DNA of 64,000 nucleotides from Globisporangium splendens (GCA_006386115.1 VFIW01000136.1:38786-102785), one strand, 5' to 3'. Numbered from the stretch's first letter, positions 1 to 11,495 are shown. Translations and numbers: made by a program. The notes: generated by a model not told the origin, from the sequence alone.

Positions 1-614
1 TGCGCGTCATTGCTGTCGATCACATACTTCATTTGCGTGAGCGCTTCGACCAACGCTCGTCCTCGCATCTCGGAAATGATGACTCGGTTCTGGCTTGCGA
101 TCCGTTTTAGCGTGTTGAAGTGCTCGCGTTCATTTTCGACGTACTTGGAGCGCCACGCAGCTGCCTCGCGTTCATTTTCCTCGGCCTTGACTCGCCACAC
201 TGCGGACTCCGCGATGTGGTTCAGGTTTAGCAATTGGAACAGCGAGTCGATATTTGTGTGAAACTTGAGAATCTCTTTCTCGACTTGGTGTCGCGCGAGC
301 AATCGTGCCAGAGTATTCTTATTCTTGTGCTCGAGCATGAATCGTTGCAGCTTGGAGATCTCTTCTCCGAAATGCGGTAACACTCCATTGTGGCGCAACA
401 CTCCTACATCTTCAATCTCCTGAATCTTTTCGTACAGGGCTCGCATTCGTTGTGTCACTTGATTGCAAAGATCCTTGTTCTCTTTCATCTCTATGCAGAG
501 GCTTGCCAACGTGGTCAGTGCGACGGCAATGGTTGTACCGACACCAGGTACAACGAAGTCGAGCAGCAAGACCGCGCCTTTGCTTACTGTTCCAATGACC
601 TCGACTTCACTCAT
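1..614 (-). CDS. N-terminal part of a protein with an MLKL/Cbl_N-like helical bundle (runs off window edge)
   Basis: Reading leftwards from the ATG at 614 the frame is open for 204 codons to the window edge, so the gene is partial. Residues 1-40 form a hydrophobic stretch rich in Gly, Val, Ala and Leu, followed by a helix with the pattern MKENKDLCNQ and a run of amphipathic helices to about residue 110. This resembles the four-helix N-terminal domain of MLKL, Cbl_N and related HeLo-like proteins, which in oomycetes often precede tyrosine-kinase-like kinase domains. Residues 130-195 are strongly charged and look like a coiled coil (repeated ENERE). The catalytic or effector part, if any, lies outside the window. 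The match is by pattern only. The frame itself is convincing because it is long, has an ATG, and an initiator-like motif lies about 80 nt upstream. Confidence 0.6.
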   Translation of the reverse strand, partial: MSEVEVIGTVSKGAVLLLDFVVPGVGTTIAVALTTLASLCIEMKENKDLCNQVTQRMRALYEKIQEIEDVGVLRHNGVLPHFGEEISKLQRFMLEHKNKNTLARLLARHQVEKEILKFHTNIDSLFQLLNLNHIAESAVWRVKAEENEREAAAWRSKYVENEREHFNTLKRIASQNRVIISEMRGRALVEALTQMKYVIDSNDA

Positions 615-688
615 ATTTGTTGGAGTTTGCCGTCAGGGGTCTTGGAACTCGGATTGGTGTGCTCGAACGCGTCGGAAGAAGCAAAAGC

Positions 689-696
689 GAAAATGA
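689..696 (-). promoter_or_regulatory. Initiator-like motif upstream of the edge gene
   Basis: On the minus strand the motif TCATTTTC is followed by a T/C-rich run (CGCTTTTGCTTCTTCC). This fits the oomycete Inr plus flanking promoter region and lies about 80 nt before the ATG at 614. Confidence 0.45.
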
Positions 697-2154
697 AAGA
701 GAGCGATCGATTGTGAGACTCGCAAGCAAAATGCTTTCCTCACCTGTCCAGCAACCCAGGACACCCACCCACTTCCCCCCACATCTTTGGATCTTTCCCT
801 CGCAGCGATTAAATAAAGAGGAACTTGAACAAGAAGGAACACCGCTTGACATTTCTATTAACCCAGTCTGTCGCGGTGTCCTTTCGTTTTTCGGTATGCT
901 GGCTATGTATTGCGTTGGGTTCGTCCAGTCATGTGAAAAGATTCGCCATGTTCGTTTTATTTCATGTGAGATTGTTCGTCAAGCTCATTTCATTACTGTC
1001 ACTCTGTCACGATAAAACACACCATGATACACAGGATCCGCAAACCTATGTAGGATTGTGGAAACACTGTCTGCTTTTGAATTGGATCTCGGCTGTAAGC
1101 CATTGCCAAGAATTGGGTGGCACTTCGAAATATTTCCAAAGATCTTGTGCTTGGGCAACAAAACAGCTTTTCTCGAGAATCAAAGAAAAATCCAGTGGTT
1201 CTATCTGCGCCAGAACGAACCCCAAACGAAACGAACCAGGTTCACCAGCCTTCCAGGTTCCCAAAAATCCGAAGGAAAAAAGACGAAACGGTGCACCATT
1301 GGTCGTTGAGGTTCGCAATTTAAAGTTTTCTATTAATAAGTTCAATTTTAGAAAAATCTAAGAGACCAGTGAGGTTTAGGGTGCCCGCGGTTAACGAGCG
1401 GCGGAGAACGCTCCCCCTCCACTCGATCTCAGGTCCGCCTCCTCCGCTCGGGGTCTTTGCCTTCGTGGCAGCTGCTGGGCGTTCCATTTTCCATCTCGGA
1501 GCGCCTCATCTCCAAACTGGCCACTGGCGTACCCTCCCTGGGCACCCTGCGTAACCGTACCCATACTGTGTGTCCAAAATAGCATCGATCGGTGTAACCC
1601 GAGCCCTGACCGAAACGTCACAATTACCACCCACCCACCCCTCCCCTTCACCAGATGTGAAATCGTCCTCGATTTCTGTGTCGACTTGCCACAGCTGTTT
1701 GAATTGTTGCTGGCTGCATCAAGGCGTCACACTCGCTCTTGGCCAGTCCAGTAGTACGATCCCTTACTAGGTTGCATACTTGCCGAGGCTATCCTTTGCC
1801 AAGCGTCGCGTCCTCGGCGAACCAGCATCCATTCGTACAATGGAAGAAAGCTTGCATGTCTTGTTCCTTCTGGACCCTCGCACCGCCAGAGATCGTCGTC
1901 ATCGCGCGCCGTCAGCGTACCACAGAACTCTCGTCGCTCTCGGCACGCACTGGGCACTTGGTCGCGCTCGCGCTCTTCTTGCAACTCCTCGAGCAAGCCA
2001 GCGGCACACCGCTCCAACCGCTCCGTTAGTTGGTTGTACTGGATCAGAAAGGAGTCTTACATTGTTCTATCGTCACTACCATCCAATTCGCGGACGAGAG
2101 AGTTGTTGTAGCCAACCGCTTCACCAACTCGCGCTGCCCCCCCCCCCACCCCGC
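697..2154. other. Region without a recognisable gene
   Basis: No convincing gene was seen. The best candidate is a minus-strand frame at 1727-2017, continuing upstream without a stop to about 2050. It encodes a charged helical segment containing LLEELQEERERDQ, and may be a relic of a gene or element whose remainder was lost when element A1 arrived at 2155. A poly-C tract (about 2136-2152) sits directly before the LTR. Plus-strand frames at 825-1361 have no ATG-led, family-like content. Confidence 0.4.
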
Positions 2155-2801
2155 TGTATTGGACTAAAACCAGCCATTACATGAAGGTGGATCTGTCCTC
2201 AGATCTAGTGTGGAACACACCACCTTCAGCGTGCATTGTGGAGACACAAATAACAAAGGGATTACAGTAATACAGTCCCCATATGCACATGTGACGTCAG
2301 AAGATGACGTCACGAGTGTTCTCTGTGCTGATCAGTGCAGAATGTTGTTCTCATGTACTAATCAGTACTGAGTAATGACATCCATGTACTAATCAAGTAC
2401 TGAGTGATGGTTCCTGCTTGGGAAACTGGACTGGCGACGAGACCGACGTGTCTCTGCCGCCTGAAGTGAGTGGCGCGAGCCAATCACTTTGCAGGGATTT
2501 TAAACAAGACTTGAAGTTCAAGCTTCTAGAAGATCCCGTAGGTTCAACCTCAGTGTACCCAAGGTTTTATATATCAGATTCATAGGTTTTATTGTGTATG
2601 TTTAGGTTTTAGTTATAAAACTGTAGGAGCCCTTGGGGTTCATTTGTAAGTAGCGACAGGAACCATAACCATTTAATTCAGTTGCAAATTTTCCTCCAAG
2701 CCCTCAAGTCTTCTTCCTCCCTCCAAGTCGGGAGATCGCTTCCTCTGGCACAAGCGTGTGTGCCGTGTTCGAGGGACTGTTTGGAACAGCGCCCTCTTAC
2801 A
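2155..2801 (+). repeat. 5' LTR of element A1
   Basis: A 647-bp LTR. In the family the LTR begins TGTAATGG and ends CTTACA; this copy begins with the diverged TGTATTGG. It contains two CRE-like TGACGTCA sites (2292-2299, 2305-2312), repeated ATGTACTAATCA blocks and a TATA-like TTTTATATATCA near 2565. Confidence 0.9.
2292..2312 (+). promoter_or_regulatory. Paired CRE-like sites in LTR A
   Basis: Two TGACGTCA octamers 5 nt apart. The pair recurs in the other A-family LTRs (9303-9323, 56798-56818 and the inverted LTR at 10788-10810); in the 3'-LTR copy at 63637 onward the second site is mutated. TGACGTCA is the classical target of CREB/ATF-type bZIP proteins; binding here is inferred. Confidence 0.45.
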
Positions 2802-2920
2802 CCTGATAGCAATTCGAGCGGTCCTTCCAACGACCCAGTGAAGTGAAGAGGTTTGACGGCGCGGCTTTAAGCACGTCGAGCATTCCTGTCCAAGACCCTG
2901 CGAGCATCCTTGTTCGGAAT

Positions 2921-3967
2921 ATGGATGCTACAGGAACCCCACTCGATCCAGCAGTACCGGAAACTGTCGAGTTGACTATTGAGGGTTTCCCTCATTTGTC
3001 TTCTCATGAGTGGATGGCGCTTGAGCGCATGCGAGATGTCATCGGAGAGGCTGCCGTGGTCAGTCTGCTTCGATCGGCGTCTCCGGAGGACCAGAAGAGC
3101 GCGGTGGTCAGCTTTCATGCACCACGAGATCATGTCCTCCCGGAAGCAGGTCGCAACCCCTGTTTCCTCAATCAGGACGGTGCCACTGAAGCTTGACGTC
3201 TCTCCGTATCGCGGCGGAGAGAACGAACCCTCTCACGATGGTTCGTCGAGTTGGATGCAGCGATCACTGCAAGACAACTGCGAGACCCTTCGCAGCAAGT
3301 GTTGTTTGCAATGTCCAACCTTGCGGGTCGTGCGAAGAGCTGGGCGTATGGCAAGCGTTTAGTGGATCTAAACTGCTTCCCCAGCTACGACCACTTCAAG
3401 ACCGAACTCAAGAAGGCGTTTGAACCTCCACAGAGTGAGTTCCGTGCACGTGCTGAGTTCCTCAAGCTTCGTCAAGGCCGTTTCGACCTTCACTCGTATG
3501 CACAACGTGCTCGTTACTTGGTGTTGAGCATCGTTGACGAGCCGATTGACGTTCCGACGCAAGTCGTGACGTTCATGACGGGTCTGAACGATGGTCCGAT
3601 TCGGAACCAACTGTTCCGCGAGTATCCCAAGACGCTGGACGAAGCTATCGAACGTGCGATGCAAGAAGAGTTCAGCATGAAGCAAGCGAAGTTCCATGGG
3701 TTCACGTCAAGACCAATGCGGCAATCAAATGCCGTGCATGATGGTCCCGAGCCCATGGACATCTCGTACATTTCCACGCCTGGAAATGAACGTCCTCGCA
3801 ACGATGGGAAGTGTTTCCGTTGCGGAAAGCCGGGTCACATTGCCCGGAACTGCAAGGTGTCTTTGCCAGGTCGGCAAACGACACAAGGTGCTCGTTCGAA
3901 CAACCACGATCGTTCTTACGGTCGTCGGTTCGAGCGGTCACCTGGGCCAAAAAACGGGAATGGATAG
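2921..3967 (+). pseudogene. gag: gag of element A1 (two frameshifts)
   Basis: Capsid/nucleocapsid precursor homologous to the intact gag at 57417-58472. From the ATG at 2921 the frame runs to about 3113, where one extra T shifts it; a one-base loss near 3230 restores the phase of the 3251-3967 segment. The central region carries the gypsy-type capsid pattern. The C-terminal part has one CCHC zinc knuckle, CFRCGKPGHIARNC, followed by a basic Arg/Ser/Gly tail. The stop TAG is at 3965-3967, inside the frameshift-stimulating hairpin. The two indels make this copy non-functional. Confidence 0.9.
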
Positions 3968-3987
3968 TAGGGGCGGGGCCTCCTACT
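3949..3987 (+). promoter_or_regulatory. -1 ribosomal frameshift signal between gag and pol (A1)
   Basis: The heptamer A AAA AAC (3949-3955) lies in the correct gag phase, with codons AAA and AAC at 3950-3955. After a 10-nt spacer an 8-bp stem (3966-3973 with 3980-3987, loop CGGGGC) follows. The loop GGGCC could also pair with GGCCC at 3989-3993 to form a pseudoknot. Pol is in the -1 frame and open across this site. Confidence 0.75.
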
Positions 3988-6900
3988 GGCCCGGAAAAGA
4001 GGACTGTGGACGTTGTGGAGACACAGGACTCTGGCCCCCATGTGCATCAAGCACACGCAGTTTCCACTATGAGTGAGAAGAGTGTCAGTCAAACGTCAAG
4101 TTTGATCGTTCACAAAGTTCATGTAGACGGTATTGCAACGCCTCTACGAGTTTTGGTTGACACTGGTGCGTCGAACAACTTTGTTCGAAATGAAGTGATC
4201 GTCAGGCATGGTGTCTTCGTGCCTGATGCGTATGAAGAGAAGACAATGATTGTCCGGTTGGCAAATAGGTCAACTGTGAAGATGCCGAAGCGCGTGGTGC
4301 GCTTGGCAATCAAGTGTGAAGATTTCCGAGGTGAAGACGAGCTTATTTTACTCGACCTCGATGACAAGTTTGACATCATCCTGGGAATGCCGTGGTTGAA
4401 GCGTTACCAACCTAGCATTGACTGGATGAATATGAAGATCTCCGTTGGCAAGTCACGCGATGTTGACTTGTGCTGCACAACAACGGATGAAGTGGTATGG
4501 GTGTACACATCTGTGGAAGAGATCCCAGATGGCCCTTGTGACATTGCGGTGTGCAATGGCCCCCCATGTTCACAAGTGGTACCCATTTTGAAGAAGATGA
4601 ACGGAGGTGGAGCAGTCAGGCGCCAGAAAAAGACTGTCTCCTTTGCCATCGACGACGAGAAGGATCGCGATGGCGTTGACAAGAGTGAATGGAAGTGGAA
4701 CAAACACCCTTCCCAATGCAAGAAGAAGACCAGCAAGAGAAGTGTTTCGTCAAGAGTTTTGAGTTCCCCTGGTCAAGGTACAAGTGGTGATGACGAAGGG
4801 AGTGTCCAAGCACAAGACATTCCAAGCGAGTTTGTGGATATCGCGGTCTACAATGAAGAAGGTGACGTGGATGTAATCCGTCACGTGAAGATTGGAAATC
4901 CTCCAAGTTCAGTCGAAGAGTTGATTTCCTTGCCATCGATGAGCAAGAAGACACTGGAGCGCAGCCTAGCGAGAGGCGATATTGCGCAGGTGTGTGTGAT
5001 CGTCGAAATGGTCGACGAAGGCTTCGTCAACACAGCATCGAGTGCGGATGCAGATGTGTTGGACGAAAAGACACGGAAGGAAAGGTTCGAGGAACAGTCG
5101 TGGGACGCCCTCAAGAAGAACCCCGTGTATGCGCTTGCCAGGGAATATGAAGACATTTTCCCTGACAAGGTGCCGGACGAATTGCCATTCGGCAGAGGCA
5201 TTCGTCATGAGATTGATGTACTTCCTGGCACGAAGTACTGCATCACAAGACAGTGGCCGTTGCCAAAGGAACAAGTCGAGGCGATCGACGAGTTCTTTGC
5301 GCAACGTGCTAAGGCTGGTCATGTGCGGGAGAGCAAGTCTCCGCATTGCAGCCCCACTTTCTGTGTGAAGAAGGTAACTGGAGGTTGGCGCATTGTTCAC
5401 GCTTTCAACAAGCTGAACGACGCGACAATTCCAGCCCAGACTCCGGTTCCACGCAAGGACATGATCCTTGATGGAATGGTTGGCAGCGCCATCTTTAGTG
5501 CTACCGATCTGAAAGATGGGTCCTATTAGATTCGAATGCGCGAAGACGATGTTCCACTAACCGCAGTGAGTACCCCGAGTGGTATGCTGTGGGAATGGTT
5601 AGTGATACCACAGGGACTGAAGAATGCTCCTGCGACCTTCAATCGAATGGTCACGAACGTTCTTCGTCCTCTGCGAACATTTGCACCAAGTTACTTTGAC
5701 GACATTTTCGTTCATAGTAAGGCTACGAATGGGAAGTCTGATGTCGATGTTCATCTCGATCATCTCCGTCAAGTTTTCCAGGTCATGCGTGAGAACAAAC
5801 TCTACGCAAACTTGAAGAAGTGCATGTTCTTCGCCCCCGAGATCCCTGTTCTCGGTTGTTTTGTGGGCAAGAGCGGTGTTCGAGTCGATCCGGAGAAGGT
5901 CAAAGCTATTGACGATTGGCCAGTGCCAAAGAACGTCAAACAGCTGCGACAATGGTTGGGTTTAGCCAACTACTTGCACAAGTACACGCGCAATTACGCA
6001 GCGTTGGTGCAACCCCTCACACAGCTCTTGAAGAAAGACGTTGAGTGGAAGTGGTCGAAAGACCATCAGACGACATTCGAAGAAGTCAAGAAGAGTCTTC
6101 GAGAAGCTCCTGTATTGGCTCTGCCAAACCACGACAAGCCGTTCCACGTCGTCTGTGATGCGAGCGACTATACCATCGGTTGCGCCTTAATGCAACACGA
6201 TGATGAGGGTCACGAGCGAGTTGTGTCGTATCAGTCACGACAACTCCGACCCGCAGAACGGAACTACCCAGTTCATGACAAGGAACTTCTGGCGATGAAG
6301 TATTCTTTGGTCAAGTTCCGTGTGTATCTGCTTGGCGAGGAGCGCTTTGCTATCTACACTGATCACGCATCTCTGCGTACGGCAGTGGAGACTCCTCATT
6401 TGTCGCAAAGAATGGCGAGATGGTTCTCCTTCTTTGCAGAGTACAACTTTGTTGTACACTACAAGCCAGGCAAGACGAACATCTTAGCCGATGCGCTGTC
6501 AAGACGTCCGGACTACGATCCGAAGACCAAGAGTGAAGACACGGACGGAGCGTGTCGACTCTGTGAAGGTGTTCAAGCGATCGCAGTGCAAGCAACGACT
6601 ACTGTGCGAGAAGAGATTGTCGAAGGGTACAAGTCTGACGAAACATGTCGGGACTTGTTGAAGTACTTCAAGGACCCTTCCGACAAAGCACTGCAAGGTC
6701 TTCCGTCGCGCACAAGATCGCGAGTTCACCGCTTCCGAGTATACAATGGGTTGTTGTACTATGCGGTCGAACAAGGGGATACAGCAAGGGTTGTTGTTCC
6801 CAACGACGAAGGTCTGCGCCATCGACTCTTGTATGAGTACCATGACAGTCCTTCGGGTGGCCACCTCGGACGTGAGAAAACGTTTCTCAGTCTTTCCCGG

Positions 6901-8735
6901 GATTACTACTGGCCACACATGTACAAGTGGGTACGCAAGTATGTGAGGACTTGCGAGGTCTGCCAACGAGTGAAACCCTCTGGTTCCACGCAGGCACCAC
7001 TTCGTTCATTGGCTGTCCCATCGGACAGTTGGAAGTCTGTGAGTATGGATTTCATATTCGGACTTCCACGTGACAAACACGGACGCAATGGCATCCTTGT
7101 GTTTGTGGACCGATTCAGCAAGATGGTCCATCTTGCGCCTGTTTCGGACAAGATCTCAGCGGAAAAGACTGCCAAGGTCTTTGTAGACGTCGTATTCCGT
7201 CTACACAGACTACCGGTCGAGATCGTGTCTGACCGTGACACCCGTTTCACGTCCAAGTTCTGGCGTGCACTGTTCGGACTTCTGGACACCAAGTTGTCCA
7301 TGTCAACAGCGGCACACCCTGAAACGGACGGTCAAACAGAGCGAGTGAATCGTGTCCTCGAAGACGTGTTGCGCAGTTACGCAACGTCTTTCAAAGAGTG
7401 GAGTGAGTTTCTCCCTCTTGCCGAGTTTGCGTTGAACAACTCCACGCATGTCTCGACAGGTCACTCTCCATTTTATGTGAACTATGGCATTCACCCTCGA
7501 GTGCCTGCTTCCATAATGGGTGAGGTCTCTACCTTAAGTGGGGAGGGACTCCGGCTCACGGAAACAAGCCGAAGTCGTCTTACGACCTGAATGCTGCTTC
7601 CGAGTTGAAAGCCAATTTTGACTCGATGAAACCCCTCGACGACCTAACAAGTCGTGAAGAGCAGCAAGTCGATGACTTTATCGTGAGGAGACAAGCCGTT
7701 GTGAGGTTTGTTCGAGACGCAATCGCGAAGGCTCAGGATCTGCAAAAGGAACAAGCAGACAAGAGCGGAAGGAAGAACAAGCAAGTTTACAAGATCAATG
7801 ATCTTGTATTACTTAGCACGGCGAACCCGCCTGAACATGCAGTGTCCAACTTGGGAAGCTCGAAGCTTCTGCCAAGGTTCATTGGACCGTTCAAGGTAGT
7901 GAAATGCAATGGCGATGCCTACACGCTAGACATACCTACACGCATGCGTCTACACCCGACATTTTATGTGGGTAGACTAAAGCCTTACCTTCCAAGTGGA
8001 TCTGCGGATCCTACGAGATCTCCCGCAAACGATCGAGCTGATCGTGAAGCTTCTCCACTTGATTGCGAAGAGCAAACAGCTCATCGCTCTGGAGATTCTT
8101 CTCGGCGTACAGGAGTTGCAGGACGTCGAAGGATTGGTCCTTCATTGTCTCCAACGCTTGAAGGCGAGAATGGTACTCACCACGAAGTACCTCGAGAGCC
8201 GAACCTGCCTCTCCCACAGAGCGCAACAGGCGATCGTGAGCCAACTCACGAGACTTCTCGTTCTTCTGGAGTCGAACAAGTTCGTCCTGAACCTGTTGGA
8301 ACCGTTGCTCGTAACGGGACTCCAAAGCCGAACACTGGGCAGAACCTTCTGTCAGATCGTCGATCTTCGACTCATGATCGGCGACAAGGTTCTCGAGACT
8401 CTCGCAGTATTCCTCAAGCGTCGAACAACGCTGCTGCAGCGCCTCGATTTGCCCACGATGAGCACTCTTCCACTTCCAGAGCCGCTCAATCGTTTTCTCG
8501 TTCAGCCCCACCCCCGTTGTTAGACTCTCAGGGAGAGCATCGCTGGGTGGTTGAGTCGATTGTTGATCATGAAGATCGACCGACTCATCGTCGAGGAAAG
8601 AAGCGGTTGAACCATCAACGCTTCAACAGAGTTCGGTGGCGTGGATATCCACCGAGCTCGGACACGTGGGAGCCTCGTCAGACATTGGAGTCTGATGTTC
8701 CCGACGTGGTCCGCAGCTATGAGAACTGCTTGTAG
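3949..8735 (+). pseudogene. pol: pol of element A1: protease, RT, RNase H, integrase, chromodomain (broken)
   Basis: Entered from gag by -1 frameshift. Domains in order: aspartic protease with DTGA at 4159-4170 and the later LGMPWL; reverse transcriptase about 5140-5950 with YFDD at 5692-5703; RNase H about 6140-6480 (CDASD, YTDHASL); integrase HHCC finger near 6800-6970 and DDE core to about 7560; an Arg/Ser/Pro-rich linker; and a C-terminal chromodomain about 8540-8735 with RVRWRGYPPSSDTWEP. A TAG at 5527-5529 replaces the Gln codon of A2 before the first RT aspartate region, and loss of one G near 7543 shifts the frame before the integrase tail. The linker and chromodomain overlap an antisense frame. 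Confidence 0.93.
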
Positions 8736-9057
8736 CGTCGCCAGGGGCGACACTACGACGACCAGAGCTAGGATTCGCTCTGTCGTCAGCGGGAGTTCTT
8801 CTTTGGGCACGGGCATTGCCACGACGAAGAAGACGCTCCATCTTGTTCTCGTTCTCAAGACGAACAAATGTTCGCCATGAGTCTCGCTGAGCTGCGATGT
8901 GTTGGTTCGGATCATCGCGATCGTTGATCCGACGCCAACTGAAGAACCGCTCCTTGTAGAACTCGAGCTCCCCCTTCTTCTTCAGAATGGGAGAAATGTC
9001 GAAGAGTTCTGGAGCTGTCCGCTGTCGCTTGGACGACGGACGTTCTTCACGGTTCAC
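8011..9057 (-). pseudogene. Antisense coiled-coil ORF over the pol 3' end (A1 copy)
   Basis: A single minus-strand frame runs from about 9057 to 8011, interrupted only by a TGA at 8623-8625 where copy A2 has AGA. The N-terminal third is basic (KRQRTAPELF, then ERFFSWRRIN). The middle is disordered. The last 165 residues form a clear coiled coil without Pro (for example LEEYCESLENLVADHESKID). An extra 8-bp CGACCAAG unit just upstream puts the presumed ATG out of frame. No family is recognised. Overlap with pol is 8011-8735; the rest lies between pol and the 3' LTR, where no sense coding exists. Confidence 0.55.
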
Positions 9058-9149
9058 TTGGTCGCTTGGTCGCTTGGTCGCTTCATTGCCAATTGCAAAG
9101 TGAACTGCTCCGAAAGGTCTGCAAAAGTACGCAAGGTACTTGTGACTTT

Positions 9150-9159
9150 AAGGGGATGA
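9150..9159 (+). other. Polypurine tract of element A1
   Basis: AAGGGGATGA directly abuts the 3' LTR start. It would prime plus-strand DNA synthesis. The equivalent site in A2 is 63624-63636. Confidence 0.7.
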
Positions 9160-9815
9160 TGTAATGGAATGGGCTATAACCAGCCATTACATGAAGGTGG
9201 ATCTGTCCCCAGATCTAGTGTGCCACACACCACCTTCAGCGTGCATTGTGGAGACACAAATAACAAAAGGGATTACGGTAAGACAGTCCCCACATGCACG
9301 TGTGACGTCATTCGATGACGTCACGAGTGTTCTCTGTGCTGATCAGTGCAGAATGTTGCTCTCATGTACTAGTCAGTATAGAGCGATGACATCCATGTAC
9401 TAATCAAGTACTGAGTGATGGTTCCTGCTTGGGAAACTGCACTGGCGACGAGACCGACGTGTCTCTGCCACCTGGAGTGAGTGGCGCGAGCCAATCACTT
9501 TGCAGGGATTTTAAACAAGACTTGAAGTTCAAGCTTCTAGAAGATCCCGTAGGTTCAACCTCAGTGTACCCAAGGTTTTATATATCATATTCATAGGTTT
9601 TATTGTGTATGTTTAGGTTTTAGTTATAAAACCTGTAGGATCCCTTGGGGTTCATTTGTAAGTAGCGACAGGAACCATAACCATTTTTAATTCAGTTGCA
9701 AATTTTCCTCCAAGTACTCAAGTCTTCTTCCTCCCTCCAAGTCGGGAGATCGCTTCCTCTGGCACAAGCGTGTGTGCCGTGTTTGAGGGACTGTTGTGAA
9801 CAGCGCCCTCTTACA
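9160..9815 (+). repeat. 3' LTR of element A1
   Basis: A 656-bp LTR with the same internal landmarks as the 5' LTR, ending CTTACA. CRE-like sites at 9303-9310 and 9316-9323 form a 10-bp inverted repeat around TCG. Its exact 3' terminus is joined to inverted gag sequence. Confidence 0.9.
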
Positions 9816-10299
9816 GTCTCGCAGTTGTCTTGCAGCGATGGCTGCATCCAACTCGACGAACCATCGTGAGAGAGGTTCGTTCTCTCCGCCGCGATACGGA
9901 GAGACGTCAAGCTTCAGCGGCACCGTCCTGAGTGAGGAAACAGGGGTTGCGACCTGCTTCCGGGAGGACATGATCTCGTGGTGCATAAAGCTGACCACCG
10001 CGCTCTTCTGGTCCTCCGGAGACGCCGATCGAAGCAGACTGACCACAGCAGCCTCTCCGATGACATCTCGCATGCGCTCAAGCGCCATCCACTCATGAGA
10101 AGACAGATGAGGGAAACCCTCAATAGTCAACTCGACAGTTTCCGGTACTGCTGGACCGAGTGGGGTTCCTGTAGCATCCATGTTCCGACAAGGATGCTCG
10201 CAGGGTCTTGGACAGGAATGCGCGACGTGCTTAAAGCCGCGTCGTCAAACCTCTTCACTTCACTGGGTCGTTGGAAGGACCGCTCGAAGTGCTACCAGG
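9816..10299 (-). pseudogene. gag: Inverted 5' fragment of an A-family element (leader, PBS and gag N-terminus)
   Basis: Read on the minus strand, TGGTAGCA (10290-10297) follows the LTR, then the untranslated leader, then gag from the ATG at 10181. About 122 gag codons are intact, up to the dipeptide RD. The sequence then meets the terminus of the A1 3' LTR at 9815/9816. The remaining gag and pol of this copy are missing from the window. Confidence 0.85.
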
Positions 10300-10946
10300 T
10301 GTAAGAGGGCGCTGTTAACAACAGTCCCTCAAACACGGCACACACGCTTGTGCCAGAGGAAGCGATCTCCCGACTTGGAGGGAGGAAGAAGACTTGAGGG
10401 CTTGGAGGAAAATTTGCAACTGAATTGAAAAGGTTATGGTTCCTGTCGCTACTTACAAATGAACCCCAAGGGATCCTACAGGTTTTATAACTAAAACCTA
10501 AACATACACAATAAAACCTATGAATATGATATATAAAACCTTGGGTACACTGAGGTTGAACCTACGGGATCTTCTAGAAGCTTGAACTTCAAGTCTTGTT
10601 TAAAATCCCTGCAAAGTGATTGGCTCGCCACTCACTCCAGGTGGCAGAGACACGTCGGTCTCGTCGCCAGTGCAGTTTCCCAAGCAGGAACCATCACTCA
10701 GTACTTGATTAGTACATGGATGTCATCGCTCTGTACTGATTAGTACATGAGAACAACATTCTGCACTGATCAGCACAGAGAACACTCGTGACGTCATCGA
10801 ATGACGTCACACGTGCATGTGGGGACTGTCTTACCGTAATCCCTTTGTTATTTGTGTCTCCACAATGCACGCTGAAGGTGGTGTGTGACACACTAGATCT
10901 GGGAGCAGATCCACCTTCATGTAATGGCTGGTTATAGCCCATTACA
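10300..10946 (-). repeat. Inverted 5' LTR of the A-family fragment
   Basis: A complete 647-bp LTR in reverse orientation: the plus strand reads TGTAAGAGG at 10300 and ends GCCCATTACA at 10946. The fragment's PBS is on the inner side. Its outer terminus abuts an internal LTR position at 10947. Confidence 0.9.
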
Positions 10947-11495
10947 CAAAGAGATTACGGTAATACAGTCCCCACATGCACGTGTGACGTCATTCGATGA
11001 CGTCACGAGTGTTCTCTGTGCTGATCAGTGCAGAATGTTGTTCTCATGTACTAATCAGTACAGAGTGATGACATCCATGTACTAATCAAGTACTGAGTGA
11101 TGGTTCCTGCTTGGGAAACTGGACTGGCGACGAGACCGACGTGTCTCTGCCACCTGGAGTGAGTGGCGCGAGCCAATCACTTTGCAGGGATTTTATACAA
11201 GACTTGAAGTTCAAGCTTCTAGAAGATCCCGTAGGTTCAACCTCAGTGTACCCAAGGTTTTATATATCATATTCATAGGTTTTATTGTGTATGTTTAGGT
11301 TTTAGTTATAAAACCTGTAGGATCCCTTGGGGTTCATTTGTAAGTAGCGACAGGAACCATAACCTTTTTAATTCAGTTGCAAATTTTCCTCCAAGCCCTC
11401 AAGTCTTCTTCCTCCCTCCAAGTCGGGAGATCGCTTCCTCTGGCACAAGCGTGTGTGCCGTGTTTGAGGGACTGTTGTGAGCAGCGCTCTTTTAC
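10947..11495 (+). repeat. 5'-truncated LTR of the A family
   Basis: Matches the LTR from about position 95 to its TTACA end (11491-11495), in plus orientation. The missing start coincides with the terminus of the inverted LTR. Confidence 0.88.

Larger units (their letters stand above)
2155..9815 (+). mobile_element. Ty3/gypsy chromovirus element A1 (decayed)
   Basis: The order is 5' LTR (2155-2801), primer-binding site, gag, pol ending in a chromodomain, polypurine tract (9150-9159) and 3' LTR (9160-9815). Compared with the intact copy A2, A1 carries two compensating frameshifts in gag, one in-frame stop in the reverse transcriptase and one frameshift after the integrase, so it is dead. The primer-binding site is mutated (TGATAGCA instead of TGGTAGCA). 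The flanks 2150-2154 and 9816-9820 do not match, because the 3' LTR abuts an inverted piece of a second copy rather than unique DNA. Confidence 0.92.

Noticed and set aside
825..1361. 178-codon plus-strand frame
   Set aside because: Begins at a non-ATG codon, crosses AT-rich sequence and shows no domain pattern.
2155..11495. A single simple A1 insertion with target duplication
   Set aside because: Flanks do not match (CCCGC versus CATGC or GTCTC), and the inverted and truncated LTRs require at least one more event.
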